From contig NZ_CP157456.1 in the NCBI RefSeq assembly GCF_041549525.1, positions 1,984,001 through 2,048,000 on the forward strand: DNA of 64,000 nucleotides. Direction: 5' to 3'. Under the pieces are notes generated by a model. The model was not told the DNA's origin and searched no databases. It saw only the letters and a list, made by a program, of their open reading frames with translations. Positions 25,276-34,307 of the stretch are shown here, piece after piece (the stretch's first letter is position 1; the number at the start of each line of letters is the position of its first letter). This DNA is from Paenarthrobacter aurescens (GTDB lineage Bacteria > Actinomycetota > Actinomycetes > Actinomycetales > Micrococcaceae). Position numbers and translations under genes: made by a program.

Positions 25276-26583
25276 CTAAGTCCTTGATTCGGGGTTTGGG
25301 GCGGTTTCTGAGGTCCTGGCCCGGTCGGCTGCTGCGCCCTGCTTCCTGCTGGCCAGCAGGAACGGAACAGCTATGAGCTCGACGACGCCGGCTATTGCCA
25401 GTGATGCCGGATACCCGTAAAGATCAGCTCCCCGGCCCAGGGCAGGTTGGATCACTACGCCGCCGCTGGAACCCATCAGCGAATCAAAACTCAGGACGGT
25501 GGCCCGCTGCTTGGACGGGATCATGTCGTTCACGTACGCCTGCCGGACGGGCGTGGCCGCAGAACCCACAACGGCCCACAATGCGAGCAGAACCAGGGCC
25601 ACCCAGAAGATCCGCGTGAATCCCAGGACCAGCAGGATGAGGGCGCCCACCACTGCGCTGAGGATGAGCACGGATGTTCGCTTGTGGAACAGTTGCCGGG
25701 CGTGCGGGGCAAGCCAGCCCCCAAGGATCTGCGATCCGGCTACTATCGCAGCGGCCAAACCCGCGATGGAATACGCTTTCGGGTCGCCAAAGAGGTCCAG
25801 CAGGTACGGCTGCAGTGCGTAAAAGACATAGAACCCGACGCCGGCGCTGAAGGGCGCTGCCAACATCACGTAGCGGACAGGCGGGTTCTTCAATCCGCTC
25901 TCGATCGACGCTGACAGCACCGCGCGCGTCGCGCGGATTGGGTGCGTTGAACGCTCAGGCGAGAACCCGACGTCGTGCATGAGTCCGAAAGCGACAGCAA
26001 ACATGGCAAGCAGCACCAACACGCGAAGGAGGAACGGCACGCCAAGGTTGGTTGCCTGGGCTATCACCCCACCTGCCACTGAACCCAGCAGCATCGCTAC
26101 GCCCTGGACCATCTGCCCGCGGCCCAGCACCGATTCCAGTCCGCCTTGGTAGCCCGAAAAGCGCAGCGCATCGACGAGCCACGCCTCCACAGCGCCGGAA
26201 AAGAACGTGAAGCCAAGGCCCAGGAGGACAGAGACAACGGCCCACATCCAGAATGGCGCGGAGATCTGCCACATCACGAAATATAGGTAGGTGGATACGG
26301 CCAACGTCACCGTCCCCAGCAGGAACGAGACACGACGCCCCCAGCCATCCGCAATAACGCCTGTGGGAACTTCGAAAAGAACCATGCCAACAGTGAAGAA
26401 GGCATTGGCGGCAAACGCCTCCAGATTACTCAGGCCAGCGTCCAGGAGGAAAAGGGTGTTGATACCCCATATGAAGGACGCCGCAACGGTATTGCCCAAC
26501 GTCAATGTCAGGTAGACGCGTTGGATCTTCCGGGCGGCATCATTCAGCGTGTCGCCGCCCTCACCGGTGCGGGGAGTGACCAC
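25276..26583 (-). CDS. major facilitator superfamily transporter
   Basis: A 435-residue protein with 12 predicted helices. The loop between helices 2 and 3 has the MFS signature as GVIADGWGRRVSFLLGT, after the FFTVGMVLFEVPTG helix. The central loop (around residue 205-225) is short. MFS proteins of this shape are usually proton-driven exporters of small compounds; the substrate is not readable. The GTG at 26583 is the furthest start and lacks a strong ribosome site, so the N-terminal 15 residues are uncertain. Confidence 0.82.
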   Translation of the reverse strand: MVTPRTGEGGDTLNDAARKIQRVYLTLTLGNTVAASFIWGINTLFLLDAGLSNLEAFAANAFFTVGMVLFEVPTGVIADGWGRRVSFLLGTVTLAVSTYLYFVMWQISAPFWMWAVVSVLLGLGFTFFSGAVEAWLVDALRFSGYQGGLESVLGRGQMVQGVAMLLGSVAGGVIAQATNLGVPFLLRVLVLLAMFAVAFGLMHDVGFSPERSTHPIRATRAVLSASIESGLKNPPVRYVMLAAPFSAGVGFYVFYALQPYLLDLFGDPKAYSIAGLAAAIVAGSQILGGWLAPHARQLFHKRTSVLILSAVVGALILLVLGFTRIFWVALVLLALWAVVGSAATPVRQAYVNDMIPSKQRATVLSFDSLMGSSGGVVIQPALGRGADLYGYPASLAIAGVVELIAVPFLLASRKQGAAADRARTSETAPNPESRT

Positions 26584-26638
26584 CAGCTAATTCTCGTTCC
26601 GTGTCCTGTACTCCGCCAGAGATTCCGGTGACTGCCGG

Positions 26639-27865
26639 CTAATTTTCGTGACTCGTTGGGATGTCCTGGGAGGCTGCCCACTCGCTGACATCCCGGCGTT
26701 CAATGGCCGCAGCCATCATGTCCGGGAAAAGATCCGGAGTGCACGCGAACGCGGGAACACCGATGCCTGCAAGCGCCGCTGCGTGGCTGGAGTCGAAGGA
26801 TGGATGGCCGCTGTCACTCAAGGCCAGCAAGGCGACCATGGTTGTCCCTCCGCCCACAATGGAAGCGGCACGGCGCAGCATTTCTTCTGCTATCCCGCCC
26901 TCGTAGAGGTCACTGATCAGCACCAGGATGGTTTCGGTGGGTTTGGTGATCTGGTCCTGACAGTAGGCAAGTGCGCGGTTGATGTCAGTGCCACCGCCCA
27001 GTTGCACGCCGAACAGCACGTCCACGGGATCGTCCAGGTCGTCGGTCAGATCCACCACTTCGGTGTCAAAGACCACCAACCTGGTGCTCACTGACTTGAG
27101 CGAACTGAGGACAGCTCCAAAGACACTGGAATAAACCACTGATTCAGCCATGGATCCCGATTGGTCGATGCACAGAATGATTTCGCGCTGAATTTCGGTG
27201 CTGCGTCGTGCGTGTCCGTGGAGCCGCTCGGGCACCACCGTCCGGTATTCGGGCTGGTAATGCTTGAGGTTAGCGGCGATGGTTCTGTTCCAGTCAATAT
27301 CCCTATGCCGTGGCCGGCGGGTCCTTGCGGAACGGTTGAGCGCCCCTGAAACGGCCTGGATCGTCTTGGCACGTAACCGTTCTTCAAGCTCCTTGGTGAC
27401 CTGCCGGATAACCGATCTGGCAGTTTCCCGGGACTCCTCGGGAATCACCCGCCCCAGACCCACCAGGGTGCTCACCAATCCGATATCCGGTTGGACCGTC
27501 CGCAGCATTTCCGGTTCCAGAAGCAGCTGCCTCAGCCCGAGCCGGTCCATGGCATCGGCCTGCATAACCTGGACCACTGAAGAGGGAAAATACCCACGGA
27601 TGTCGCCAAGCCATCGGGCCACGCGTGGACTGGACGAGCCCAGTCCACCGCGCCGATTGGACCCCTCACCGTAGAGCTCTTCCAACGCCTGATCGCGTCG
27701 CACATCGTCCTCGGACAGCTGCACCGGCATACCTTCCCCTGTTGAGATGCCGTCAGCATCGTGCCCGCCCAGCACCAACCGCCAACGGCTCAGCCGGTCC
27801 CGCCCGGACCCGGCAGAATCCTCCGGCGCATCAGAGGCACCTGTCACAGCTGCATCGTCGGTCAT
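26639..27865 (-). CDS. VWA-domain protein of the MoxR-linked five-gene operon
   Basis: A 408-residue soluble protein. The C-terminal half (about 210-390) is a von Willebrand A domain with the MIDAS motif DQSGSM, followed by the conserved Thr region GGGTDI and the Asp in LVLISDLYEGG. The N-terminal half is helical and starts with a low-complexity acidic stretch. VWA proteins next to MoxR ATPases act as their adaptor or effector in metal insertion or complex assembly. The ATG at 27865 overlaps the DUF5682 stop by ATGA and has GGGAGG upstream. It is the last gene of the operon; the next gene, on the same strand, is the MFS transporter. Confidence 0.88.
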   Translation of the reverse strand: MTDDAAVTGASDAPEDSAGSGRDRLSRWRLVLGGHDADGISTGEGMPVQLSEDDVRRDQALEELYGEGSNRRGGLGSSSPRVARWLGDIRGYFPSSVVQVMQADAMDRLGLRQLLLEPEMLRTVQPDIGLVSTLVGLGRVIPEESRETARSVIRQVTKELEERLRAKTIQAVSGALNRSARTRRPRHRDIDWNRTIAANLKHYQPEYRTVVPERLHGHARRSTEIQREIILCIDQSGSMAESVVYSSVFGAVLSSLKSVSTRLVVFDTEVVDLTDDLDDPVDVLFGVQLGGGTDINRALAYCQDQITKPTETILVLISDLYEGGIAEEMLRRAASIVGGGTTMVALLALSDSGHPSFDSSHAAALAGIGVPAFACTPDLFPDMMAAAIERRDVSEWAASQDIPTSHEN

Positions 27866-30273
27866 GCGATCGCCTCCCATCCCAGAATGCGTGCCATGGT
27901 TTTCAGCGCCGGGCCAGCGTCGGACAGGTCCATGGGGGAGGACTCTGCTGCGACGCCGGCAGAACCGGCCCGGCTTAACTGCTCGCCGATTTCGCGCCGC
28001 TCAGGCCTGCTGAACGCCGAGAAAGTCCTCCGGATCAAAGGTAAGACGTCCTCGAACACGTCATCAGGCACGGCTTCCACCCAATCATCAACGATCTGAA
28101 GTAGCCGCCGATCATGGATCAGCAAGGTCGCGTCGCCGGACAGCAGGCCGTCCAACCAGGCAGCGGCTTCCGGGGCGGGTGTAGCAATGGACAATCGTCG
28201 GCTAAGGCGCGAGGCAACGTCATCTCCTTCCACCAGGCCTGCATCCAGCAGGAGTCGGGTGGCCCGTCCGGCCACCGAGCCATGAATAGTGTCCGAGTGC
28301 GCCACCGCCGAGAGGGCAGTATGCCAGTCATTCAACGGCAGCTCAGGCAAGACGGTCAGACCATCCTGTGCCCGGTCAATGGCCCGGCGCATCACACCGG
28401 CAGCATCATCATCCAAGCCGGCGCAGGCGGTGGGCAGTCCGACACACGCGCGGACTACCGTGGCCTGCAGGATTTTCCGGACATCCCTCACGTCCACCCC
28501 GCGCACGTTGCCGTACCTGCAGGTGCGCGCCAGCGGGGCGATGGTTTCCAAGAGCGGAGGAACATCCTGCTGCAGCGCAGTGCGTTCAGCCAAGGCGGAC
28601 ACGACGCCGGCAATGCCGTCCGGTAATTCGGCCAGCAGACAGCTCTCCAACAGTTTGCTCAAAACGGGCAGGCTTTCGGCCGCTTGCGCCTGCTCAGAGA
28701 CGTACGTGGCTGCTGCTGAGGCGACGGTGGTGCCGTAGCGGCTCGCTTCCACCACTGAAACAGCCAACTCGGGTTTCCACGCCAACGTCCATGCCTCCTT
28801 GAAGGTGCCGGTGGTCCTGCCGGCGTCGGTCGGCTGAGCCCAGTCCACACCCAGCAGTGACAGACGGTGGAGGAGCACCGAACGGGCCAACTGGTTCGGC
28901 TTGCGCAGGTCCAGAACCATGACCTCTTCCATGGCACTGGGCTTCATGCGCAGCTTGCGTTGGGTGGCGGTGAGGTCCGCTGCGAGCGGGAGGGTAGGCA
29001 CAGAGTCGGGAACGTTCCCGAGCTCGCGCCCAACAGTAAGTTCCCGGTGAACCAGGGCCAACGGCAGAGGTGAACCGTCGCAAAGGACAGTCTGCGCGGC
29101 ATCGTCCAGCTCCGGCAGGCCAGGGCTTGGCCGTCCGCGGACGGCGGCTAACGCAGTAGCCATCCTGCTGGCCTCCACAACGGAGGCCGTGGAAGCATCC
29201 AGGTTTTCTTTGCGCAATGCATGGGCTACCCGGACCAGCCACGTGGTGGCAACGTCCGCCGCGGGATCCTTGGCCATCCAATGTGCGAACAGGTGCTGGT
29301 ACCAGCCCGGCGCAGTTACTCCTGCTCCGTATCCGCTGCCCAGGCTGAGCCGGTCCGATGTCCATGGAACCCAGGTGACTGCAACTTTTGCCTTGGGCAA
29401 ACCGGCGAGGACTTTGTTGTCGGCGGACACCGAAGGAAAACCGGCGGGTACCAGTGCCGGTGCGTGATAGGCGCCGCACACTACTGCGATGCGTTCGTGC
29501 CCTTCGCGCATGGCCGCGCGCACCAAGCGCCGCATGGCAGCTTCCCGGCGGTTGTTCTCCAGAACGTCCGGATGGTCCACCGGACGCTGATCCATGTCCC
29601 GGATCTCCGTGATCGCATCGATGAGAGCTTCAAAGCGTTCAACGGGGTCCGTGTTCCGGTGCTCCACGGCGTCCTCCCACCAGCGTTCCGCGTCGCTGTA
29701 GCCTGCAGCTGTGGCCAACATGCCAATCGCGTCGGGCCGGTACGCCTGCAGCGGGGCGGCCGGAGGGTCCTCGATGACATCCGAGGGTGTCCCGTCGACG
29801 GCGGCAAGACCGCCGCCGTCGTCCGAAGTGGCAGCAGTGGCTTCCTCCTGAGAAGCCGCCAAGGCTGCCAGGTCGCGTTCCTGTACCGCGCGTTCCTGTG
29901 CCGCGCGTTCCTGTGCCGCGCGTTCCTGTGCCGCGCGTTCCTCTGCCGCCCGGAGCGCGAACGTGTGTGCGGCGGGCAGGTCAATGGCACGCACAGGCTT
30001 TCCCGTGGACAGAGCCCAGCGGATCGCCACCCACTCAGGCGAGAAGCCGGCCATGGGGTAGAACGAAGCCAATCGAGGCTCATCCACCGCATAGATTAAG
30101 CCTGCGACCGGTGGAACCATGTCCGGATCCGTGACCAGCGGGATGACCTGGTCAAGCTCCGGCGGCCCTTCAACCAGTACCAAATCAGGCCTAAGGGTAG
30201 CCAGAGCTTCCGCGACGGAATGGGCCGAACCCGGACCGTGGTGCCGAATCCCCAGAATGTGGACGTCTGTCAT
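27862..30273 (-). CDS. DUF5682 family protein of the MoxR/VWA operon
   Basis: An 803-residue soluble protein. The N-terminal part opens with VHILGIRHHGPGSAHSVAEA and LVLVEGPPELD, and a later block reads RIAVVCGAYHAPAL near residue 260. This paired G-x-x-H arrangement recalls the TIKI/TraB/EreA-type hydrolase fold (my inference). Residues about 108-132 form a repeat (AAQER units) expected to be a short charged coiled coil. The C-terminal 450 residues are helical and may be a scaffold. The start follows the MoxR stop by 3 bp. The biochemical function is unknown. Confidence 0.8.
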   Translation of the reverse strand: MTDVHILGIRHHGPGSAHSVAEALATLRPDLVLVEGPPELDQVIPLVTDPDMVPPVAGLIYAVDEPRLASFYPMAGFSPEWVAIRWALSTGKPVRAIDLPAAHTFALRAAEERAAQERAAQERAAQERAVQERDLAALAASQEEATAATSDDGGGLAAVDGTPSDVIEDPPAAPLQAYRPDAIGMLATAAGYSDAERWWEDAVEHRNTDPVERFEALIDAITEIRDMDQRPVDHPDVLENNRREAAMRRLVRAAMREGHERIAVVCGAYHAPALVPAGFPSVSADNKVLAGLPKAKVAVTWVPWTSDRLSLGSGYGAGVTAPGWYQHLFAHWMAKDPAADVATTWLVRVAHALRKENLDASTASVVEASRMATALAAVRGRPSPGLPELDDAAQTVLCDGSPLPLALVHRELTVGRELGNVPDSVPTLPLAADLTATQRKLRMKPSAMEEVMVLDLRKPNQLARSVLLHRLSLLGVDWAQPTDAGRTTGTFKEAWTLAWKPELAVSVVEASRYGTTVASAAATYVSEQAQAAESLPVLSKLLESCLLAELPDGIAGVVSALAERTALQQDVPPLLETIAPLARTCRYGNVRGVDVRDVRKILQATVVRACVGLPTACAGLDDDAAGVMRRAIDRAQDGLTVLPELPLNDWHTALSAVAHSDTIHGSVAGRATRLLLDAGLVEGDDVASRLSRRLSIATPAPEAAAWLDGLLSGDATLLIHDRRLLQIVDDWVEAVPDDVFEDVLPLIRRTFSAFSRPERREIGEQLSRAGSAGVAAESSPMDLSDAGPALKTMARILGWEAIA
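29875..29949 (-). repeat. 15-bp tandem repeat in the DUF5682 gene
   Basis: Five consecutive copies of GCGTTCCTGTGCCGC (plus-strand orientation); the first and last copies differ by one base. On the coding strand this encodes repeated A-A-Q-E-R units. The unit keeps the frame, so the copy number can vary without breaking the protein. Confidence 0.9.
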
Positions 30274-30276
30274 TTT

Positions 30277-31383
30277 TCAGTTGGATGATTCGAGATCGCG
30301 GCAGGCCCTGTACAGGTCCTTCCATTCAGGCCGGTTCCGCACCACGGTCTCCAAGTATTCCTGCCAGATGACGCGGTCCTGCACGGGGTCCTTGATCACT
30401 GCGCCCACCAAGCTGGCGGCCACATCCTCTGCACGGACCGTGCCGTCTCCAAAGTGTGCTGCCAGGGACAGCCCGTTGGTCATCACGGATATTGCCTCCG
30501 CTGTGGACAACGTGGCCGATGGCGACTTGATGGTGGTGCGCTGGTCCTGCGTCACCCCTGACCGGAGCTCGCGCATCACGGTCACCACCCTGCGGATCTC
30601 GGACAGCGCTGCCAAATCGGCCGGCAGCTCCAAGGCCTCACCCAGGCTGCGAACACGGGTGGTGACGATCTCCACCTCTTGGTCGATGCTGTCCGGAAGC
30701 GGCAGGACCACCGTATTGAACCGGCGTCGAAGGGCGGACGAGAGATCGTTGACGCCCTTATCCCGGTTGTTCGCTGTGGCAATCACATTGAAGCCCTTCC
30801 GTGCCTGCACTTCCTCATTGAGCTCGGGAATGGGCAGTGTCTTCTCGCTGAGGATGGTGATCAGGGAGTCCTGCACATCGGAGGGGATGCGGGTGAGTTC
30901 CTCCACCCGCACCAGGCTTCCTGTCTCCATTGCGCGCATCACCGGACCCGGAACCATGGCGGCGCGGGAAGGGCCATCGGCCAACAAACGGGCGTAGTTC
31001 CATCCATACCGCAACGCCTCTTCCGGGGTACCCGCGGTGCCCTGCACCACCAGGGTGGATGAGCCGGAGACGGCTGCCGCCAGGTGCTCACCAAGCCAGG
31101 TCTTCGCGGTTCCCGGAACACCCAGCAACAGCAGTGCACGATCCGTGGCCAAGGATGCCACGGCGATTTCCACCAAGCGTTCCGAGCCAAGGTACTTCGG
31201 ACTGATCTGAACACCGTTGGCCAAGGTTCCACCGAGGATATAGGTGGTGACTGCCCATGGCGAAAGACGCCAGCTCGGTGGCCGTGGGCGGTCGTCAACA
31301 GCGGCCAACGCGTTGAGTTCATCGGCGTAGGCGTTCTCGGCGTGGGCCCGGAGAACCTCCGTGGCGTTCTGGGCATCGGTCAT
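30277..31383 (-). CDS. MoxR-family AAA+ ATPase
   Basis: A 368-residue AAA+ ATPase. Walker A is GVPGTAKTW, Walker B region LVRVEELTRIPSDVQ, sensor 1 in NVIATANNRD and the arginine finger in SSALRRRF; the C-terminal lid is present. MoxR ATPases are chaperone-like remodelers that work with VWA proteins, here the one encoded at 26639. The frame is open to 31764, but the ATG at 31383 overlaps the DUF5691 stop as ATGA, has GGAGG upstream and gives a normal MoxR N-terminus. It is the third gene of the five-gene operon and resembles the YehL-type subfamily by its gene neighbours. Confidence 0.9.
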   Translation of the reverse strand: MTDAQNATEVLRAHAENAYADELNALAAVDDRPRPPSWRLSPWAVTTYILGGTLANGVQISPKYLGSERLVEIAVASLATDRALLLLGVPGTAKTWLGEHLAAAVSGSSTLVVQGTAGTPEEALRYGWNYARLLADGPSRAAMVPGPVMRAMETGSLVRVEELTRIPSDVQDSLITILSEKTLPIPELNEEVQARKGFNVIATANNRDKGVNDLSSALRRRFNTVVLPLPDSIDQEVEIVTTRVRSLGEALELPADLAALSEIRRVVTVMRELRSGVTQDQRTTIKSPSATLSTAEAISVMTNGLSLAAHFGDGTVRAEDVAASLVGAVIKDPVQDRVIWQEYLETVVRNRPEWKDLYRACRDLESSN

Positions 31384-32822
31384 CGGAAAGCCTCCGTCAG
31401 GGATTGTCTGAATGATTGGTATTGGACGGCATCGCGCAGGACACGACGCCGGGCTGCGTCGTCGTCTGTTCGTGCCAAAAGTTGCCGGCAATGTTCGGCA
31501 GCCTCGGGCGGCAGCGCAGTAGGAAGGACTGCAGCCAGCAGGGCCGCCAAGCGACCACCGTCCTTGCCCGAAATCACTGCCAGTACCGCCTCGGACAATG
31601 GAACGGGCCACGGTTGCGGCAGATCGTGGAGGAGCGGAGCCAGGGTCAGCGGTTGGTCGTTGGTTTCCCGGACGTGCCGCTCCAGCCAATGTGCCCGCTC
31701 GTCCGGAGGGAGGCAATCGAGCAGCCTCCTGTCCGTCACGACGCCAAGAAGCGCGCGGGCCCATTCGGGATCGTTGCGCGCGGCAGTGGCAGCGATCATC
31801 GCGTCCAGGATGCGGGGTTCTCCCTGCAGCAGCGCAAGGGTGGCCGAGCGGTTACGGCCTGTTGCCGCCGTCCACACATCCAGCGGTGCGCCCTTGATAA
31901 TGGCCTCCAGCCGTGCCATCCGATCCGGTTCGCCCTTGCGTGGGTCCGGTGGAACTCCGTCCCGCAGTGCCTCCTTGTCAGGGGCCGGGGGGAGATCGAT
32001 CTCCAGCCTTTTACTCAGGAGCCCTTTGACCTGCAGCAAGGGTTTTAGCCGGGTGGCCATGCGTGCAGCGCGCGCACTCTCCGGGAGTTGGTCCAGAAGC
32101 CGGAGAGCCACGTCCCGTACACCCTTGGCTTTGTCGTCCAAGGCCTGCTCCAGCAAGGCTTCGTCGTCGTCTTGGAGGTTTCCGGCGAACAATGCCAGCT
32201 TGCCTGCGCGTTCCCTGGCGCTGAGCGACGTCCAGGTCTGACGAAGTTGGGCGCGTGCAGCTGAAGGATCACCACCTCTTAGCCGGCCATAGTCTGCCGC
32301 AGCGTCAGAGCTCCGGGGCCCAGTACTTTGGGTGGCAGGCTCGTGAGAAGGCGGGTTCTTGATCTCCTGCAACCACCGGCCACGGGTTCCAATAGCCGGT
32401 TCCAGAGACCTGAAAACAGCGGAATTAGTTTCAGCCAACGTCAGCAACGCCGGCAGCAGCCGGTGAGGAACCCGTCGTCGTGATTTTTCGGCTAAACCCA
32501 GCCAGTCCACTACCAGCTGGGTCCTCAGCTCAAGGCCCACGGGTGGCTGGGTCAGCAAAAGGTCCAAGAGCCGGGCGGCCTCACCGCTGGCTTGCGGCTC
32601 CACATCAGCAGGGGCCGGCGAAGAAGGACCGGTTTGGGGGGCAGTGGTGGCTGTCCGCGTCGCCCGGGTAACAATGTCAGCCAGGGCGGCTTGATCCAAC
32701 AGGGATTCTTCGCGGCTTAGGCCAGCGGGTGCACGAAACCCCAATTCTGTGGGCGGATGCGGAGCGTCGTGCCGTCCCGTACCCACCAGCGCCGCTGTTC
32801 GCAGGTCTGCCACCCACATCAT
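31380..32822 (-). CDS. DUF5691 family protein of the MoxR/VWA operon
   Basis: A 480-residue soluble, largely helical protein, starting MMWVADLRTAALVGTGR as in DUF5691 proteins. The C-terminal two thirds show regularly spaced Leu-rich helices that suggest a HEAT-like repeat scaffold (inference). No catalytic motif is visible. Both ends are coupled: the start shares ATGATGA with the stop of the SWIM gene and the stop overlaps the MoxR start. Its fixed position between SWIM and MoxR genes suggests it is a structural partner of the ATPase complex. Confidence 0.75.
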   Translation of the reverse strand: MMWVADLRTAALVGTGRHDAPHPPTELGFRAPAGLSREESLLDQAALADIVTRATRTATTAPQTGPSSPAPADVEPQASGEAARLLDLLLTQPPVGLELRTQLVVDWLGLAEKSRRRVPHRLLPALLTLAETNSAVFRSLEPAIGTRGRWLQEIKNPPSHEPATQSTGPRSSDAAADYGRLRGGDPSAARAQLRQTWTSLSARERAGKLALFAGNLQDDDEALLEQALDDKAKGVRDVALRLLDQLPESARAARMATRLKPLLQVKGLLSKRLEIDLPPAPDKEALRDGVPPDPRKGEPDRMARLEAIIKGAPLDVWTAATGRNRSATLALLQGEPRILDAMIAATAARNDPEWARALLGVVTDRRLLDCLPPDERAHWLERHVRETNDQPLTLAPLLHDLPQPWPVPLSEAVLAVISGKDGGRLAALLAAVLPTALPPEAAEHCRQLLARTDDDAARRRVLRDAVQYQSFRQSLTEAFR

Positions 32823-34117
32823 GGGGTCACCACCATTCCATCAACGACGACGGTCAGGGGACGCAGGCGGCCATCTTCCAGTTCGCCAAAAATATCGGCC
32901 GCATGGCCACCGGTCAGTGCCAGCAGCGAGTCCAGGGGAGCATCCACCAAGGGAAGAGCCTCGCCGTTCGGATCATGCAGCCACCCCGTGCCCTCGGGGT
33001 TGATGATGACTTCCTCCAACAGCACGGGAAGCCTGGTCCGCCACGGCGAGAGGGCAACGGCAGCAGACTCCTGTTTGAGGGCCTGCACAATGCTGTTGCC
33101 CGCGCCCAGGTTGGTGGCCACGTCCAGGGGAGTGATAGGGCCGTTGAACATAGCGCGCTGCGGAGCTGAGCCGGGGTACCGGGCAATGGTGGCATCAAGC
33201 AGAGCCCCGGCGAGTTGCGGGGCAGCTAAACCCTGGCCCTGGCCGGCGAAATCAAGGACCACCACTACCTTTCCATCCGGGCCCTGAAGCCAGGTCCGTT
33301 GTTGCTGAAGGCGGCCGTCATCGCTCCGGTGGGCTCCCAGAACCAGCCAAGGGCCCGGCAACCGCTCAGTGTCCTGTACATCGGCCGACGCCGTGGACCA
33401 CCCGAGGGCAGCCTTGACGTCAGCGAACTCGTCCGGAGAAAGCTTGTCCCTGGCTGACCAGGCCATGGAAAGAGCCCACCAGCGGCCCGCATGGAGGAGA
33501 AGATGATCAGACCAGTCCGTCCTGCCGTGGATTTGGGAAGCCATGTCCCGTACTTGTTCGCCTAAACCAGGAAGCTGGGAGTCCACCAAACGGGCTGCAA
33601 CGCCATCCCACCACGAATAGGGCTGGTTGCGGGCAGCAGCGAGCCCTGTCCGGATAAGGTCCGTCAGCCAGCGCGAAAAATCATCGACCCCTGCGTCCAT
33701 CAGCGCGAGCCGCGCAGCGAGACGTTTTGCCTGCGCTTCCGGATCGGCGGGCTGCTCGGTTTGCCGACGTTCTTTTGCCGTGGCGCGATCGGCCCGTTGA
33801 TCCGCCCACTCCTTGGCGAAATCCGCGGTGGCGGCTCCTACTTCGGCTGCCTCACCCCGGGACCACAGGAGGAGCAGTGCCAGGGCATGCTTGCACGGGA
33901 ACTTCCGGCTGGGACACGAGCAGCGGTAGGCGGGCGCGACGATGTCAACGCTGACTTGGTACGGCGTCTTTCCGCTGCCTTGGCATTTACCCCATACAAG
34001 AACCTCATTGCTGCCGGAGTCCGACCATGGGCCGGGATGTGCAAGCTTCCGCGCCGCCGCCAAGGAGGATGCGTCCGGGGCTGCTTTGATGACTGTCTCT
34101 TCGCTCCAACGCCCCAT
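32819..34117 (-). CDS. SWIM zinc-finger protein, first gene of the MoxR/VWA operon
   Basis: A 432-residue protein with a SWIM zinc finger near the N-terminus: Cys66, Cys68, Cys75 and His77 in YRCSCPSRKFPCKHALAL. A charged, helix-forming stretch follows (about 92-130), then a large domain of unknown fold. SWIM fingers bind DNA or protein; the related E. coli gene yehQ also sits next to MoxR (yehL) and VWA (yehP) genes. It is the promoter-proximal gene; the promoter should lie in 34118-34250, where I find no clear operator. Confidence 0.85.
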   Translation of the reverse strand: MGRWSEETVIKAAPDASSLAAARKLAHPGPWSDSGSNEVLVWGKCQGSGKTPYQVSVDIVAPAYRCSCPSRKFPCKHALALLLLWSRGEAAEVGAATADFAKEWADQRADRATAKERRQTEQPADPEAQAKRLAARLALMDAGVDDFSRWLTDLIRTGLAAARNQPYSWWDGVAARLVDSQLPGLGEQVRDMASQIHGRTDWSDHLLLHAGRWWALSMAWSARDKLSPDEFADVKAALGWSTASADVQDTERLPGPWLVLGAHRSDDGRLQQQRTWLQGPDGKVVVVLDFAGQGQGLAAPQLAGALLDATIARYPGSAPQRAMFNGPITPLDVATNLGAGNSIVQALKQESAAVALSPWRTRLPVLLEEVIINPEGTGWLHDPNGEALPLVDAPLDSLLALTGGHAADIFGELEDGRLRPLTVVVDGMVVTP

Positions 34118-34252
34118 GAGTTTTATTCTGCCTGACGGCTACGACAGTTTCACAAAGGACCCGCGCGCAACGCCCTGGGGCCGGAGCCGCGCCGCAGCTC
34201 TGCAGCTGACCAGTCACCAGCCATGCACCTGACTGTCCAACAGCGCAAGAAA

Positions 34253-34288
34253 GGCCCGGATGTTCGCACAGGTGCGAGCATCCGGGCC
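34253..34288 (-). terminator. strong terminator of the DUF3100 operon
   Basis: 17-bp arms GGCCCGGATGTTCGCAC and GTGCGAGCATCCGGGCC, with one wobble pair and a 2-nt centre, lie just past the DUF3100 stop. Read leftward, the stem is followed by a TTTCTT tract. It insulates the SWIM operon from the cluster on its right. Confidence 0.85.
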
Positions 34289-34307
34289 GAAGCTTGGCGG
34301 GCGCTTG

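Noticed and set aside
29875..29949. Possible CRISPR array
   Set aside because: The repeats are 15 bp and directly adjacent without spacers, and they lie in a coding frame.
29221..30099. A 292-aa plus-strand frame antisense to DUF5682
   Set aside because: Composition shadow; its repeat region is just the reverse of the AAQER repeat.
31384..31764. N-terminal extension of the MoxR gene to 31764
   Set aside because: It would overlap the DUF5691 gene by over 380 bp and is Arg/Pro-rich shadow; ATGA at 31380-31383 fits the operon pattern.
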